Origin: Symbiodinium microadriaticum
Lineage: Eukaryota > Sar > Dinophyceae > Suessiales > Symbiodiniaceae
Assembly: GCA_001939145.1 (NCBI GenBank)
Contig: LSRX01000525.1
Span: forward strand, 301,005-365,004
Length of the DNA: 64,000 bases
Direction of reading: 5' to 3'
This document shows positions 30,405 to 40,849 of the stretch, piece after piece (position 1 is the first letter of the stretch; the number at the start of each line of letters is the position of its first letter). Under the pieces are notes generated by a model that was not told where the DNA came from, did not search any database, and was given only the letters and a program-made list of their open reading frames with translations. Made by a program: the position numbers and the translations under genes.

Positions 30405-30515
30405 ACCACACTATACTGTACTATACTATACTCTTCTAAACTATGCAACACTATACTGTACTTTACTACGCTCTACTATACTATGCAACACTATACTGTA
30501 CTATATTGTAACAGA
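30405..30515. repeat. ACTATACTGT repeat
   Basis: Three approximate copies of a CTATGCAACACTATACTGTA unit. Confidence 0.75.
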
Positions 30516-30727
30516 CGATGTGCAAACGAAGCCAGGAAGGAATCTCGCAGCCCCGTGGGCTCAGATCGTCTCGAAGCTTGAACAGGGTTTAGGTTTTAGA
30601 GTTTGAAGGGCTTCGTCGAAAACATAGCTTGATCCCTAGTATGAGAACCTCGCATCATTCGCATGGTCGAAATAAATGTGTCTATAAATAAAGTCTCCTG
30701 AAGCCCGTTCGCAGGCTCTCCCAACCT

Positions 30728-30830
30728 GCCCTAAGCCCTAAACCCTAAATCCTAAAACCGACACCCTAAACCTTAAACCCTAAACCCTAAACCCTAAACC
30801 CTAAAACCGACACCCTAAACCGTCCTAAAC
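30728..30830 (-). repeat. CCCTAAA array
   Basis: Includes two copies of AAAACCGACACCCTAAACC. Confidence 0.75.
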
Positions 30831-31059
30831 ATGTCGAGTTTGCGGAAGCAGAAGATGGAGTACCCCTCCTCGCCATGATTCTTCAGCTTCTCCTTCACCT
30901 GGGAGGTTTCAGGCTCAAGGAGTTGCGATTGAAAGCTGAAGGCTGTTGAATTGAGTTTAAGGCCGAGGATGATAACGCATGCTGTCTGAGGTTGTTGTGC
31001 ACGATATGAGCTGCGGTGGAAGAGGAGACAAGAGAAGGCTGAGTCTCGAGCAAATCCCG

Positions 31060-32298
31060 TCATGCACATCTGACTAGACCGGAACACGAGGCCCTTGCTT
31101 TGCTGAGTCTTCGGCGGCTCCAGTTTTCCCGCTGTGCTTCCCGGCGCTTGCGAAGCAGACCCTTGGCAAGAGTGCCTCCTCTAGCCTTCCTCCTGGTACG
31201 GGCAATCCGCAGCAGGAGTTCGACTTCATCGTGGCCGCGGCCAGAAGCTCTAAATAGCGCAGAGTCAAGATACTGCAGCCTTGTGATGCCGGCTTTGGAC
31301 AGGACTCGGACAACTTCCAAATGACCTCGACCAGCTGCTTTCAGCAGAGCGGCCGCACAGCCCTCTGCCGTCACGCCTGCATCTACGACGATGCTGGCAA
31401 TTTCAGCATGGCCCCTCTTCGCTGCTTTGTATAGGATCCTTTCACGTACTTCTCTACCGACTCCTGCCGTGAGCAGAAGGCGCACAACCTCCACGTTGCG
31501 CTTCCGGGCCGCCTGACGAAGTGCTGCAGCACGAGAGTCTGCAGTGGAGTGTGCTTGAAGCAGGAGCCGTGCAACTTCTGCAAAGCCCCTGCGACAAGAC
31601 ATCATCAGTGCCAGCTCGTGGTACTGGACCCAACCCAGGTGCCACCTTAAACTTCCTTGGGGATCCCGCGCAGCAACCCCAGGCAGCGCTTCCAGCAAAA
31701 GTGCAACGATTTCGGAGTGGCCCCTGTTAGAGGCCCGCACAACAGCCCAAAAATACTCCTCCCGAGACATCGACAAACCCGATGGAAGGTTAGCATCCGC
31801 CTCCAACAGCAGACGGACAACTTCCTCATGCCCGTTGCCAGAAGCATCTTTAAGACCGCCCTCGGCGGACCAATCTTCCGGATGATATGACATCAGCAGC
31901 CGAACAATTTCTCTGTGGCCTTGGCCACATGCCAAGCGAAAGGGATCGTACAATTCTCTGTCCTCGGAGCTAAGACCGCCGCAGGTGATGCCAAAGCCTG
32001 TTTTCAGCACCGTCCGAACGATCTTTTCTTCGCCACTTACACACGCCTCGCAAAACTCTTCTGCAAGACGATGCTGCATGGTCGTCCCATGCCACGGCAA
32101 CAATACAAGCTGTACATCCATGGAACAGCCTAAACGGGCAGCGTCCTCCAAAACTACACCCTCGTGCAACAGTTGCAGCAGGCATAGAGGGTAATCGCAG
32201 AGATCTCGCAGTAGCAACTTGAGTGTCCGCACCTCGCCCAGCTCTTCCACAGGAACTGCTACGAGCTCTTTGCCCGAAACGGTCCAGACACGAAGCAT
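31060..32298 (-). CDS. UBL-ankyrin repeat protein (412 aa, intronless)
   Basis: One open frame from an ATG (MLRVWTVSGKEL) to a stop. Residues 1-70 look ubiquitin-like: a beta-strand start, a helix around VRTLKLLL, then VQLVLLP. From about residue 80 to 365 there are eight ankyrin-type motifs of the form GHxEVVRLLLEA, for example GHREIVRLLMS, GHEEVVRLLLE, GHSEIVALLLE, GFAEVARLLLQ, RNVEVVRLLLT, GHAEIASIVVD, GHLEVVRVLSK and GHDEVELLLRI. The C-terminus is strongly basic (RKRREAQRENWSRRR). Ankyrin repeats mediate protein binding; UBL-ankyrin proteins are a large family in Symbiodiniaceae. Five TTG-led codons upstream stay in frame but ATG is preferred. There is no intron and no telomere-like heptamer inside, unlike the surroundings. 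Confidence 0.86.
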   Translation of the reverse strand: MLRVWTVSGKELVAVPVEELGEVRTLKLLLRDLCDYPLCLLQLLHEGVVLEDAARLGCSMDVQLVLLPWHGTTMQHRLAEEFCEACVSGEEKIVRTVLKTGFGITCGGLSSEDRELYDPFRLACGQGHREIVRLLMSYHPEDWSAEGGLKDASGNGHEEVVRLLLEADANLPSGLSMSREEYFWAVVRASNRGHSEIVALLLEALPGVAARDPQGSLRWHLGWVQYHELALMMSCRRGFAEVARLLLQAHSTADSRAAALRQAARKRNVEVVRLLLTAGVGREVRERILYKAAKRGHAEIASIVVDAGVTAEGCAAALLKAAGRGHLEVVRVLSKAGITRLQYLDSALFRASGRGHDEVELLLRIARTRRKARGGTLAKGLLRKRREAQRENWSRRRLSKARASCSGLVRCA

Positions 32299-32299
32299 C

Positions 32300-32976
32300 T
32301 GCACTGGAAGCAACTGCCGTTTTTTCCAAGCCTTTAAATACCAAGCCTAGTAGCCTCCACCAACACGGCCGGTTTAGATTTTCACTTTGGGGTCCGGGCT
32401 ATGCACTTCGCAGTTGCAACTTTGAATTAGGGATTAGGCTCCATCACATATATCGGATGCCTCCACCCCCCACCCCCTGAGCCCTAAACCTGCAATCCAA
32501 GATCCCCGATAGACCGTAAATACTTTAAAGACACGGCGCTTTCCTTAAACCCTACATGCCAAACTCCCCCTATATCTAACTCTACACCCGAAACCCTCGA
32601 TCAAACCTGAAACCCAATGGCCCCCTGGCATTACTTTGGGCATGCGCTCCAACTTGCGAGGCTCTGAGCCGGGGCAGCTCCAGGTCGGTTTAGGGTTTGC
32701 CAAAAAGTCTCCATTGTAGTTCCTTTGTTTGGTTGAACCAAGTTCGTACTAAGGATCCCAACAAGTAACCCCAAAAAGGAACTAGAATGGGGACTTTAGG
32801 TAGGGTTGAGGGGATTTCTTAACCCAATGATTCGAGTTTGATATACACCAAACCCCTAAACCCTAAACCCTAATTCAACCCTACACCCTATAATCGAACT
32901 CTAATTAAACCCTAAACCCAAAACCCTAAACCGTGGCAAATACTTCAAATTACCCGGGTTTCTGTGGCTCGGGGTC
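32300..32976. other. Upstream region of the UBL-ankyrin gene
   Basis: Unique DNA for 150 bp, then CCC-rich and CCCTAAA-like sequence and a family D-like palindrome. No recognisable promoter motif and no spliced-leader relic. Confidence 0.4.
32700..32802. mobile_element. Family D-like palindrome
   Basis: AAGTCTCCATTGTAGTTCC left and GGAACTAGAATGGGGACTT right, related in plan but diverged in sequence. Confidence 0.5.
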
Positions 32977-33070
32977 TATCCATAGGCTCCTAAGTAGTTC
33001 CTTCTTGTGGTTTATATGTAGAATTCTATAAGGTAACCCCGAAAAGGAACTGCTTAGGAGCCTATGGGTA
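32977..33070. mobile_element. Family D element
   Basis: Same ends with CTCCTAAGTAGTTCC variants. Confidence 0.78.
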
Positions 33071-33125
33071 TCAGGCTTCTGGCTTTCCAGCCGCCTCGCA
33101 GGAAATAGAACGCGTTGCGATCGTA

Positions 33126-33229
33126 CGGTTGATGATATAAATCCTGCGTTACCCACAATAATAAGGAATATACCTGAATTCCCATGGTTTCAGGTCCTTA
33201 AGGTAATGCAGGATTTATATCATCAACCC
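33126..33229 (+). mobile_element. Family A element
   Basis: Near complete; begins 56 bp after a family D element. Confidence 0.82.
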
Positions 33230-33336
33230 TATTTCTAGTTTTGCGACCTCTACATTCAATCTGAAATGTCTCCGGTAATCCTACGAAAAATGGAGTCCTT
33301 AGCTACAAAGTCTTCGCCCTTGGCTCAATCACATAG

Positions 33337-33511
33337 GGGTTTCCGAAAAGAGGGGACCCTAGTATAGTACCCAAAATAGTGGCATCCTTATTATAACGAC
33401 CCCCAAAATAAGGTAACCCTAAACCCTCAACCCTAAACCCTGAACCCCTGACCCTAAACCCCAAACCTTAAACCCTCAACCCTAAACCCTAATTTTCGGA
33501 AAGTCCCACAT
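33337..33511. mobile_element. Family G element with CCCTAAA insert
   Basis: Ends GGGGTTTCCGAAAAGAGGGG and TTTTCGGAAAGTCCC; the right arm is interrupted between GGTAACCC and CCCTAATTTTCGG. Confidence 0.72.
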
Positions 33512-33725
33512 GCAATGGGCCTGCAAGATGAAAAATCTACGGGTTGTTGCAACATACACTAAACCCCTAAGCCCTCAACCCTAAACCCTAAGCCTGAAAC
33601 CCTAAACCCTAAATCCTAAACCCTAAACCCCAAACCCTAAATCCTAGATCCTAAACTCTACATCCTAAACTCTAAAGCCCTAAATCCTAAGCGCTAAACC
33701 CTTTAAAGCCCAGACCCTTAGAGCC
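33415..33725 (-). repeat. CCCTAAA array
   Basis: Two blocks, 33415-33495 (inside a family G element) and 33555-33720. Confidence 0.78.
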
Positions 33726-33966
33726 TAAGTGCCCTCTGCTAAGAACCCCGAGATCGCCATTCAGCGTGCGGATACTTGCCGGGGACCGGTGAGTAACTCC
33801 CATTTACGCGCGGGTTCTACCAGGGTTACTGTACTATAAGAGCTCATTAAGAATTAGAACAGGGCTTGGGGAGTCAAACGATAGTATCACTGCTACAATG
33901 AAACTCAAGGAAAGCTAGTGCTCCTGCCATCTGTAAGAGTTGTAGGGTTTCGGATGTTTGAGGCTT

Positions 33967-34064
33967 TACCCATAGGCCCCTAAGTAGTTCCTTTTTATGG
34001 TTATATTTAGAATCCTATATTATAGGGTAATCCCAAAAAGGAACTACTTAGGGGCCTACGGGTA
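33967..34064. mobile_element. Family D element
   Basis: Complete; TA at both ends. Confidence 0.8.
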
Positions 34065-34648
34065 GTTGAGTGCCTAGTGTCTCGAATGCTATAAGCCCGC
34101 AAGCCCTGAGCACGAAGACCGAACTCCGAGGTTGCAAACACTGCACACTACTGCCGTAGCCGTATACACCCTACGCTGTTTAAGGGCTGAGGGTTGAGGG
34201 TTTAGGGTTCAGGGGTTTAGGGTTTAGGGGTTTAGGGTTTAGGGTTTGACTAGGCCCAACACCCACAAAGCCTTCAACACTTCAGCCCAGCCAGCCTAGA
34301 AATATGCATCTTTACAGCATTAATTCGCCATGAGCTCCGCACCACGACCAGGTTGGAAGGAACGATCTCTGCCTAACATACACGGCAGGAAATATAGAGC
34401 AGTGTACATAGTCTTTAGGGTTCAGGGATTAGGAGCAGTTGGGTTTAGCATTAGTCTTCAGAAATTTCAGGCTAGCACCACAGAACTGCGGGTTTAGGAT
34501 TTAGCGGAGTGCAGGTTTTACCTTCAGGGCCTAAAGGGCCAGCGGATCATCCTAGGCCAAAGCGTTGTCGTTGTCCAGGTGTGGGGGCTGCAGCGGGGAT
34601 TTGAGGATAGAAGCGCTGGCTCATTCTGGAAGCTCCCATATTCCATGA
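34065..34648. other. Region without a recognised gene
   Basis: TTTAGGG tract at 34190-34250; unique DNA otherwise. Confidence 0.4.
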
Positions 34649-34769
34649 TTGTTCAGCAACCACCCTAACCTTCAGACCACCCATCTTTCTAGCTTTCCAG
34701 CCCCCAGCTTTAAGGGTATCTTCGGTTCTTGCTTAATTGCAAGGCTGTTAGAAGTATGTGGACTGAGGG

Positions 34770-35097
34770 CATCGCTGGTGGCTTTTTTCTGGGAAACTCA
34801 CTCCAGTAAGTTCTCAACTTCAAGCCCTGCACGAGCCTTCGAGACTATGAAGCAGACTGCAGTGCGTGCGGGTGCTTCGGGTGCAGAAGAGATGGCTTAT
34901 GAAGCGAGGAGCTTCTTGAGTTGCGGCTTCCCGGTTTCTGGGGTCACCAGCGCTTACCCCCGTAATTCTCAGAAGGAAGCTCCCAAAATGCGGGCAAACG
35001 GGGAACTAGTAGAACAACTGCTCTGGTTCCCTGTTGGGGCTATATTAAAAATTTTCATTTTTAATCCTTATTGGGTTTGTATCATAACAGAAATGTA
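34770..35097 (+). CDS. Possible coding region
   Basis: Part of a 149-codon open frame that could start at an ATG at 34649. The convincing part reads MKQTAVRAGASGAEEMAYEA and QKEAPKMRANGELVEQLLW. The 3' end runs into AT-rich element-like DNA. Confidence 0.28.
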
Positions 35098-35195
35098 AAA
35101 TTGTAGCCAACAAGGATCTAGTGCTAGGGGGGGGGCCATGGTTTAGAGCTCACGCTAGGGTCCAGGGTTTACGCGCCTGCGCCCGAGTACACGGG

Positions 35196-35290
35196 TAGGT
35201 CTCTGAAGTAGGGTCCCGTTTTAGGTCCCCAAAAATGCAGGGCACTCTTAGAAAAAGGATCCGAAAAGGGACCCTAATTTAGAGAACTAC
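35196..35290. mobile_element. Family L palindromic element
   Basis: GTCTCTGAAGTAGGGTCCCG left; AGGGACCCTAATTTAGAGAA right. Confidence 0.55.
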
Positions 35291-35605
35291 CACATAGAAC
35301 GCCTGTAGCATCCTGCAGCCGTTCATGTACTGCCTTATGCAAGCATGCCTCTCTGCTCAACCCATAACCCTCTAACTCCCTAAGCCCTATAAACCCGAAA
35401 CCGCTAAACCCATGACCAATATATAAACCCAAAGCTCCAAAACCCAATTTTGCTTTGCAACTGCGCTTGGGGACTAGAACCCCTAAACCCAGAACCGAAA
35501 CCCCATGCAGGATGACGGTTTCTTGCTGAGAATTACTCGAGGTTGCGTCCGGGATCCGCAACCCGAATCGGAATAGGGTTCCTGTGAAAGGTGTTAAAGA
35601 TCGAA

Positions 35606-35692
35606 ACATAGATAGACGGATAGATGGATGGATAGATGGATAGATGGATAGATAGATAGGCAGATAGATAGATAGACAGACAGACAGAAAAA
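35606..35692. repeat. GATA/GATG microsatellite
   Basis: (ATAGATGG)n and (GATA)n. Confidence 0.9.
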
Positions 35693-36039
35693 TAGACATT
35701 TCGATAGAAACTAGCGATGTTATGCTGATCTGCATACCTCAACTTAACCCTACGAAATGGACGGGCCTCAATAATTTGAGTAGGGTTTCGGCACATACCG
35801 CGCAAATGATGCTAGAGCTATACAGGGACTATAAGGGATAAACCCTAGACCGTCAATCCTAATCCGAAGGCCTAAGCCCTAAACAAATCCTAAACCCAAA
35901 CCGTCTACTTTTCACCCTACACCCTAAAAACCCTAAACCCCCTAAACCCTAAACCCCCAAAACCCCTAAATCCCATTATCCCCAACCCACCGGCCTGCAG
36001 GAACTGACTGAACTGGAAGTCCACGCTCAGGGAGTCCTT

Positions 36040-36141
36040 CGGTGGATGGTATAAACCCTGCATTACCCGTAATAAGGAACATACCATAAATTCCCATGGT
36101 TTAGGGTCCGTAAGGTGATGCAGGATTTATATCATCAGCCG
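36040..36141 (+). mobile_element. Family A element
   Basis: The left end is diverged (CGGTGGATGGTATAAACC); the rest is intact. Confidence 0.75.
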
Positions 36142-36189
36142 TTTGTCTCCGTTTACGAAGGAAAGAAAACAGGATCCTCTGCGTGGGCT

Positions 36190-36300
36190 CCTTTTTAGGG
36201 TTTAGGGTTTATAGGTTTAGGGTTTGTGTTTTAAGGTTTAGGGTTTAGGGTTTAAGGTTTAGGGTTTAGGGTTTAAGGTTTAGGGTTTAGGATCTTTTGA
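36190..36300 (+). repeat. TTTAGGG array
   Basis: TTTAGGG with TTTAAGG variants in a regular three-heptamer pattern. Confidence 0.8.
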
Positions 36301-36461
36301 AACCTACCCCGAACCCCAACCTTAAACTTGGGTACTGCCCCCATACAGTAACAGACTATAATTGGGCTACTATTAAGGGCCTTATATATGCAATATGAAT
36401 ATTACTCAACTGTGACTGACTGGGGGCATCCAACCTTAAACCCTAATTATACCCCTACCCA

Positions 36462-36909
36462 NNNNNNNNNNNNNNNNNNNNNNNNNNNNNNNNNNNNNNN
36501 NNNNNNNNNNNNNNNNNNNNNNNNNNNNNNNNNNNNNNNNNNNNNNNNNNNNNNNNNNNNNNNNNNNNNNNNNNNNNNNNNNNNNNNNNNNNNNNNNNNN
36601 NNNNNNNNNNNNNNNNNNNNNNNNNNNNNNNNNNNNNNNNNNNNNNNNNNNNNNNNNNNNNNNNNNNNNNNNNNNNNNNNNNNNNNNNNNNNNNNNNNNN
36701 NNNNNNNNNNNNNNNNNNNNNNNNNNNNNNNNNNNNNNNNNNNNNNNNNNNNNNNNNNNNNNNNNNNNNNNNNNNNNNNNNNNNNNNNNNNNNNNNNNNN
36801 NNNNNNNNNNNNNNNNNNNNNNNNNNNNNNNNNNNNNNNNNNNNNNNNNNNNNNNNNNNNNNNNNNNNNNNNNNNNNNNNNNNNNNNNNNNNNNNNNNNN
36901 NNNNNNNNN
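36462..36909. other. Assembly gap (448 N)
   Basis: Run of N adjoining the TGTC microsatellite; probably an unresolved simple repeat. Confidence 0.95.
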
Positions 36910-37006
36910 GTGTCTGTCTGTGTGTCTGTCTGTGTGTCTGTCTGTGTGTCTGTCTGTGTGTCTGTCTGTGTGTCTGTCTGCGTGTCTGTCTGTGTGTCTG
37001 TCTGCG

Positions 37007-37045
<39 letters not shown>

Positions 37046-37200
37046 ATGTATGTATGTATGTATGTATGTATGTATGTATGTAGTTATGCTCGTGTGTATG
37101 TATGTATGTATGCATGCATGCATGTGTGTATGTATGTATGTATGTATGTATGTATGTATGTGTGTATATATAAATATATACATATACACATAATCATATA
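36910..37200. repeat. TGTC/TGTG then ATGT microsatellites
   Basis: (TGTCTGTG)n, then (TGTC)n, then (TGTA)n and (TA)n; open in all frames, not coding. Confidence 0.92.
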
Positions 37201-37381
37201 TTCATAGATAGATGCGTGACCTTGACAGAGGTTCGAGCGTGCCTGTTGTGTAAGGGGAGGTTCAGCAAATTGGAAACCCGAAAATCAAACCCTAAATGGT
37301 AGGATTCGTGCTAAAGCCACAGGAAATGCCTCCAGACCCCTCCTAGTTTTGAGAGCCCCCCAAAACCCACAGCCGCGTTTA

Positions 37382-37438
37382 GTGCCGGCGCACCAGCTCC
37401 GGTTGTGTCTCCAAGATGTGGGCCAAAGCTACCTGGCA
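37382..37438 (-). CDS. Short exon-like island
   Basis: The minus frame reads QVALAHILETQPELVRRH then a stop. Confidence 0.15.
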
Positions 37439-37459
37439 CAGGAGATTAGAGTTTAGGGA

Positions 37460-37493
37460 TCACAAAAAGGAGCTACTTAGGGGCCTATGGGTA
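37460..37493. mobile_element. Family D right-end fragment
   Basis: AAAAAGGAGCTACTTAGGGG then CCTATGGGTA; its inner edge meets GTTTAGGGATC. Confidence 0.6.
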
Positions 37494-37735
37494 GAGTTTA
37501 GGATTTAGGGGCTTAGATGCCGCGCTGTTCCAGGCAAAAGCAATGGGGCCAGCTGATCTTGATCAAGTCCTCTACACTGGACACTGAACAGCGGGACCAG
37601 GATAGCGGGGGGCATCGACATGTTGAGTGCCCTCTCACCCAAGCCCCTCCAGCAAGACAAACCACACACAACTAAACAACTCTTACAGCAAGTGACCACT
37701 ACATAGAACCCCAAGTCGTAAACCCTAACGCTCTG

Positions 37736-37850
37736 TTACCAGTTGGACTAAATCCGTGCGGAAATCCAGAACTGGTGCCAGGCGGACGTCGTGAAGATCC
37801 GAAGAGAAGCCGGGTGCCAGCTCCTTTCACTGGAACTCTGGATGATGATC
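37736..37850 (+). CDS. Exon-like island next to a duplicated element
   Basis: The plus frame reads LNPCGNPELVPGGRREDPKR then VPAPFTGTLDDDQG; the possible donor CAAG|GTACCC is the first base of the element at 37851. Confidence 0.3.
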
Positions 37851-38019
37851 AAGGTACCCTTTTTTCCTACTCTTTGGTTTTTAAAAGGGAACCCAAAAGG
37901 AAGAAGGGCAAAAAGGGCAAGGTAACTTTTTTCCTACTCTTTGGTTTCAAAAGGGTTTAGGGTTTAGGGATCTTTGGTTTCAAAAGGGAACCTAAAAGGA
38001 AGAAGGGCAAAAAGGGCAC
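37851..38019. repeat. Duplicated element with a two-heptamer insert and 17-bp flanking repeat
   Basis: Two tandem copies of a unit ending GGAAGAAGGGCAAAAAGGGC. In the second, CTTTGGTTTCAAAAGGG appears at 37939-37955 and 37972-37988 around TTTAGGGTTTAGGGAT. Confidence 0.82.
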
Positions 38020-38399
38020 TACTGGGGAATTCGGGCAAAGATCAGCAATACACGCGGTTTAGGATGCATAGAGCTCAGGTACTTGCGACAGCAGGCGAGT
38101 CTCCTACATCTTGGGTCCTGGGTCGGTATAGCTTCTACTAGTCTGTCTACTCATTCGCCGAAGCGCAGACAATCGAACCCCTTTGACGGTCTGAGCCCAC
38201 ACTCCCTTCGCCAAAGCCTAAACATTAAGCCCCAACATCCTAAAATTGGAAACATGAGGGTTGTGACGAGTTCAACGGGGGTTCTACTGGTTGTTGTTTG
38301 GGTTTTTATGAAAGGAACGGGTTTAACGGTTTTGGAGTTTACGCAAGTATACAAGATTGTTGTTGCCGGTTCCTCTGCATTAATGGATCTTAGGGTTAG

Positions 38400-39101
38400 G
38401 GACATGTGCAGCGTTAAGGCAGTCCATGATCCTCACAGAACGGCGGGTAAGACCAATGGCGGTGAAGCTGCAAGCATAGATACTGTCGTGACATTCTGAA
38501 ACGCTCTGGTGCAGATCCCAGAAAGCACAATACCCCTTATTTAAGGAATATACCTTAAATCTGTGTGGAGCTGCTCTAGCGCCCCGGAATGCTCGTTGTC
38601 TGAACTCTTCCCAACCCTCACCCGACCGCCTAGCGAACCTGAGCAGCCACACCATAAGCTGAAGCTGCACCGAATTCAGCATGGTCATGGTGGTAGCGTC
38701 AGGAGGAAGGCAACATATGCACCAGAGAGCTGTTCCACCTACCACCCTTTGCATGACCTTAGCTCTCTGCTTCATCGAGCCTCCTTTCGCACGAAATATG
38801 TGTTTAAGTTCCCGAAACTTCGCTCTCGCCCGGGTTGCCAAAGGGCTCGCCAGCTCGTAAATCGACATCCCGACTCGAAGGACTAATCCCATCACCTCGA
38901 GTGTTTCGGTGGCCTCTACCCGGGTCCCATCCACCTGTATCGACCTGTCACCCGTGATCTTCGGAGAGGCGTAGAGTTGACATTTCTTGGGGTTGAGTCT
39001 GAGACCAAACCTAGCAAGTTCCTCCTAAAGCTGAGCAACTCGACCGTGTATGGTTCCCAGGTCACCACTCCACACCATGCCATCATCCATGTACAGCGGG
39101 G
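38400..39101 (-). pseudogene. Broken LINE-type reverse transcriptase fragment
   Basis: On the minus strand the segment begins with a YMDD catalytic box (YMDDGMVWSGD at 39096-39060), continues through a stop codon near 39030, then FGLRLNPKKCQLY, VDGTRVEATETLEVMGL and ALWCICCLPPDATTMTMLNSVQ, a pattern typical of non-LTR reverse transcriptases and the thumb region after them. The 5' end is cut exactly where a long TTTAGGG array starts (39101). A 32-bp family C end fragment sits in frame at 38529-38560. A nonsense codon plus truncation make it a relic. The element family cannot be named from this piece. Confidence 0.62.
38529..38560. mobile_element. Family C end fragment inside the LINE-type relic
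   Basis: CAATACCCCTTATTTAAGG followed by AATATACCTTAAAT; only one arm is present. Confidence 0.6.
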
Positions 39102-39360
39102 TTTAGGGTTTAGGGGTTTAGGGTTTAGGACGGTTTAGGGTTTAGGGGTTTAGGGTTCAGGGGTTTCGGGTTTAGGGGTTAGGGTTTAGGGGTTTAGGGG
39201 TTTAGGGTTTAGGTGATCACCCATTCCGCCCCTCCCAAGGAGTCTGCCTCAAGTGTGTAGGGTGTTCGGGCTTAGGGTCTTGGGGTTTTTGGGCTTAGGG
39301 TTTGGGGTTTTTGGGTTTGGAGCTTGAGGGTTCTAGAGCTTAGGGTTTAGGGTTTCCGGA
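39101..39360 (+). repeat. TTTAGGG array at the broken end of the LINE-type relic
   Basis: TTTAGGG and TTTAGGGG units starting exactly at the 5' truncation of the reverse transcriptase fragment. Confidence 0.82.
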
Positions 39361-39412
39361 CTTTTTTTCGAAGTGTGATTGGATCTGGATTCGAATCTTC
39401 TTTACACCCACG

Positions 39413-39510
39413 TGGGTAGTTCTCTAATTTAGGGTCCCTTTTTTGGGCCCCAATTATAGTACGGCACCCTTATATAAAAAGGGCCCTAAAGGGCCCCCTA
39501 ATTTTGAAGA
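39413..39510. mobile_element. Family L palindromic element
   Basis: GGGTAGTTCTCTAATTTAGG left; GGGCCCCCTAATTTTGAAGA right. A fragment also lies at 51917. Confidence 0.55.
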
Positions 39511-39682
39511 GCTGCGCATGTGGGGATCAGGGATATACGCAGAACGAGGTTTGGTGCATGCAGAAGGGCTATACTTATAAGGCGTTGCTATGTACAACCC
39601 ATTTATGCAGCTACTGCTGATGATAGAAACCCTAAGCCCCAACCGTCACAGTTCAAAGGATAGCCAAAAAGCACCATAAATA

Positions 39683-39786
39683 CTGTTGATGGTATAAATC
39701 CTGCACTACCTTAAGGACCCTAAACTATGGGAACTATGGTATACCCCCCATTGTTATGGGCAATGCGGGATCTATATCATCAACCG
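39683..39786 (-). mobile_element. Family A element
   Basis: Reverse orientation, complete, TA at the left edge. Confidence 0.82.
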
Positions 39787-39861
39787 CTCGTATAGTTCAT
39801 GGAGACTTCTATGTGGGCCAGAAGGAGGTCATCAGAAGTTGGAAGTATCCTGAACCTTCAT

Positions 39862-39976
39862 CTAGGACATTTTCAGGTGGGTAGTTACCGTTATAGGAGC
39901 CTTACAGAAAGTCTATATACCTTATGTAAGCCTTGTAGAAGCCCTATACACCCTAAACTCCCCACCTGTAGTTTCC
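39862..39976. mobile_element. Family E element, inverted
   Basis: CTAGGACATTTTCAGGTGGG left and CCCCACCTGTAGTTTCCTGA right. Confidence 0.75.
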
Positions 39977-40039
39977 TGAACCTTCAAGCATAATCCGTTC
40001 TAGCAACCCCCCAAACCCTTGTCTGGAACCCTCAATCCT

Positions 40040-40165
40040 CTACCAGTACACCAAACCCTAAATCCTAAACCCTGAACTCTAAAACGCGGCTCTGCCTCCC
40101 CTAAACCCTAAACCCTGAAGCCTAAACCCAGAACCCTAAACCCTAAACCTCGCCACCAAGCCCTC
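40040..40165 (-). repeat. CCCTAAA tracts
   Basis: Two short runs in otherwise unique DNA; 39980-40850 has no convincing gene. Confidence 0.65.
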
Positions 40166-40849
40166 CTCACGAAACTGAGTGATCTTTCCCAGCGCATGGA
40201 TGGCCATGAATACCATCCTTGGCTACCTACTGTACGGGCCTGAATACTTAGAATAGGGTTTTGTCATGTTCGCCGGCTTTAAAAAGGGATGGAAACAGGC
40301 CGGAATCATCAGAATATCTTCTGTTGATGAGGAAGACAGGTAACGTGTACTAGAAATGTGTAGGGGCTGTGTGGGGATTGTTGCTTTGGATTTTTCAGAC
40401 CTTGACATCACACAAACAATTATATCCTAAAGGTGCTGCACCCTAAATTCTCAAAACTAAAGTCCGGCCCGAAGATAAACAGTAAGCCCCACATTCCAAA
40501 TGAGCCCACAACATGAACCGTACATCGTAGACTCTGCAGATAGAGTTGGAACATGTGTGGAGAAAAACATTTACAGGCATATATATATGTTATATATGCA
40601 CACAAACACTAGCCCAATTTTAACCTTATTATCAAAATCAAGAAGGTTGAAGTCTTCAGGGTGTCGAGGGTTGCAGACTTTCCGTGGGGGCTGAGGGGTG
40701 CAGATTTTCAGGGTTTAGGGTTGGTTTCGGGGCGGAGGACTTGCTACATGTTCTTCTGGGCCTGCTTGGTGGATTCGGGTGTTCAGGGTTTAGGGTTTGC
40801 TTCTCTGGGCCTAAAGCGACCGCCTAGGAGCCAAGACCAAGCCCTTTAT

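Noticed and set aside
36388..37207. Long open frames over the N gap and the TGTC/ATGT repeat
   Set aside because: They consist of N and simple repeats, open in several frames on both strands.
39380..39405. tRNA-like GGATTCGAATC box
   Set aside because: No matching acceptor, D or anticodon stems could be found around it.
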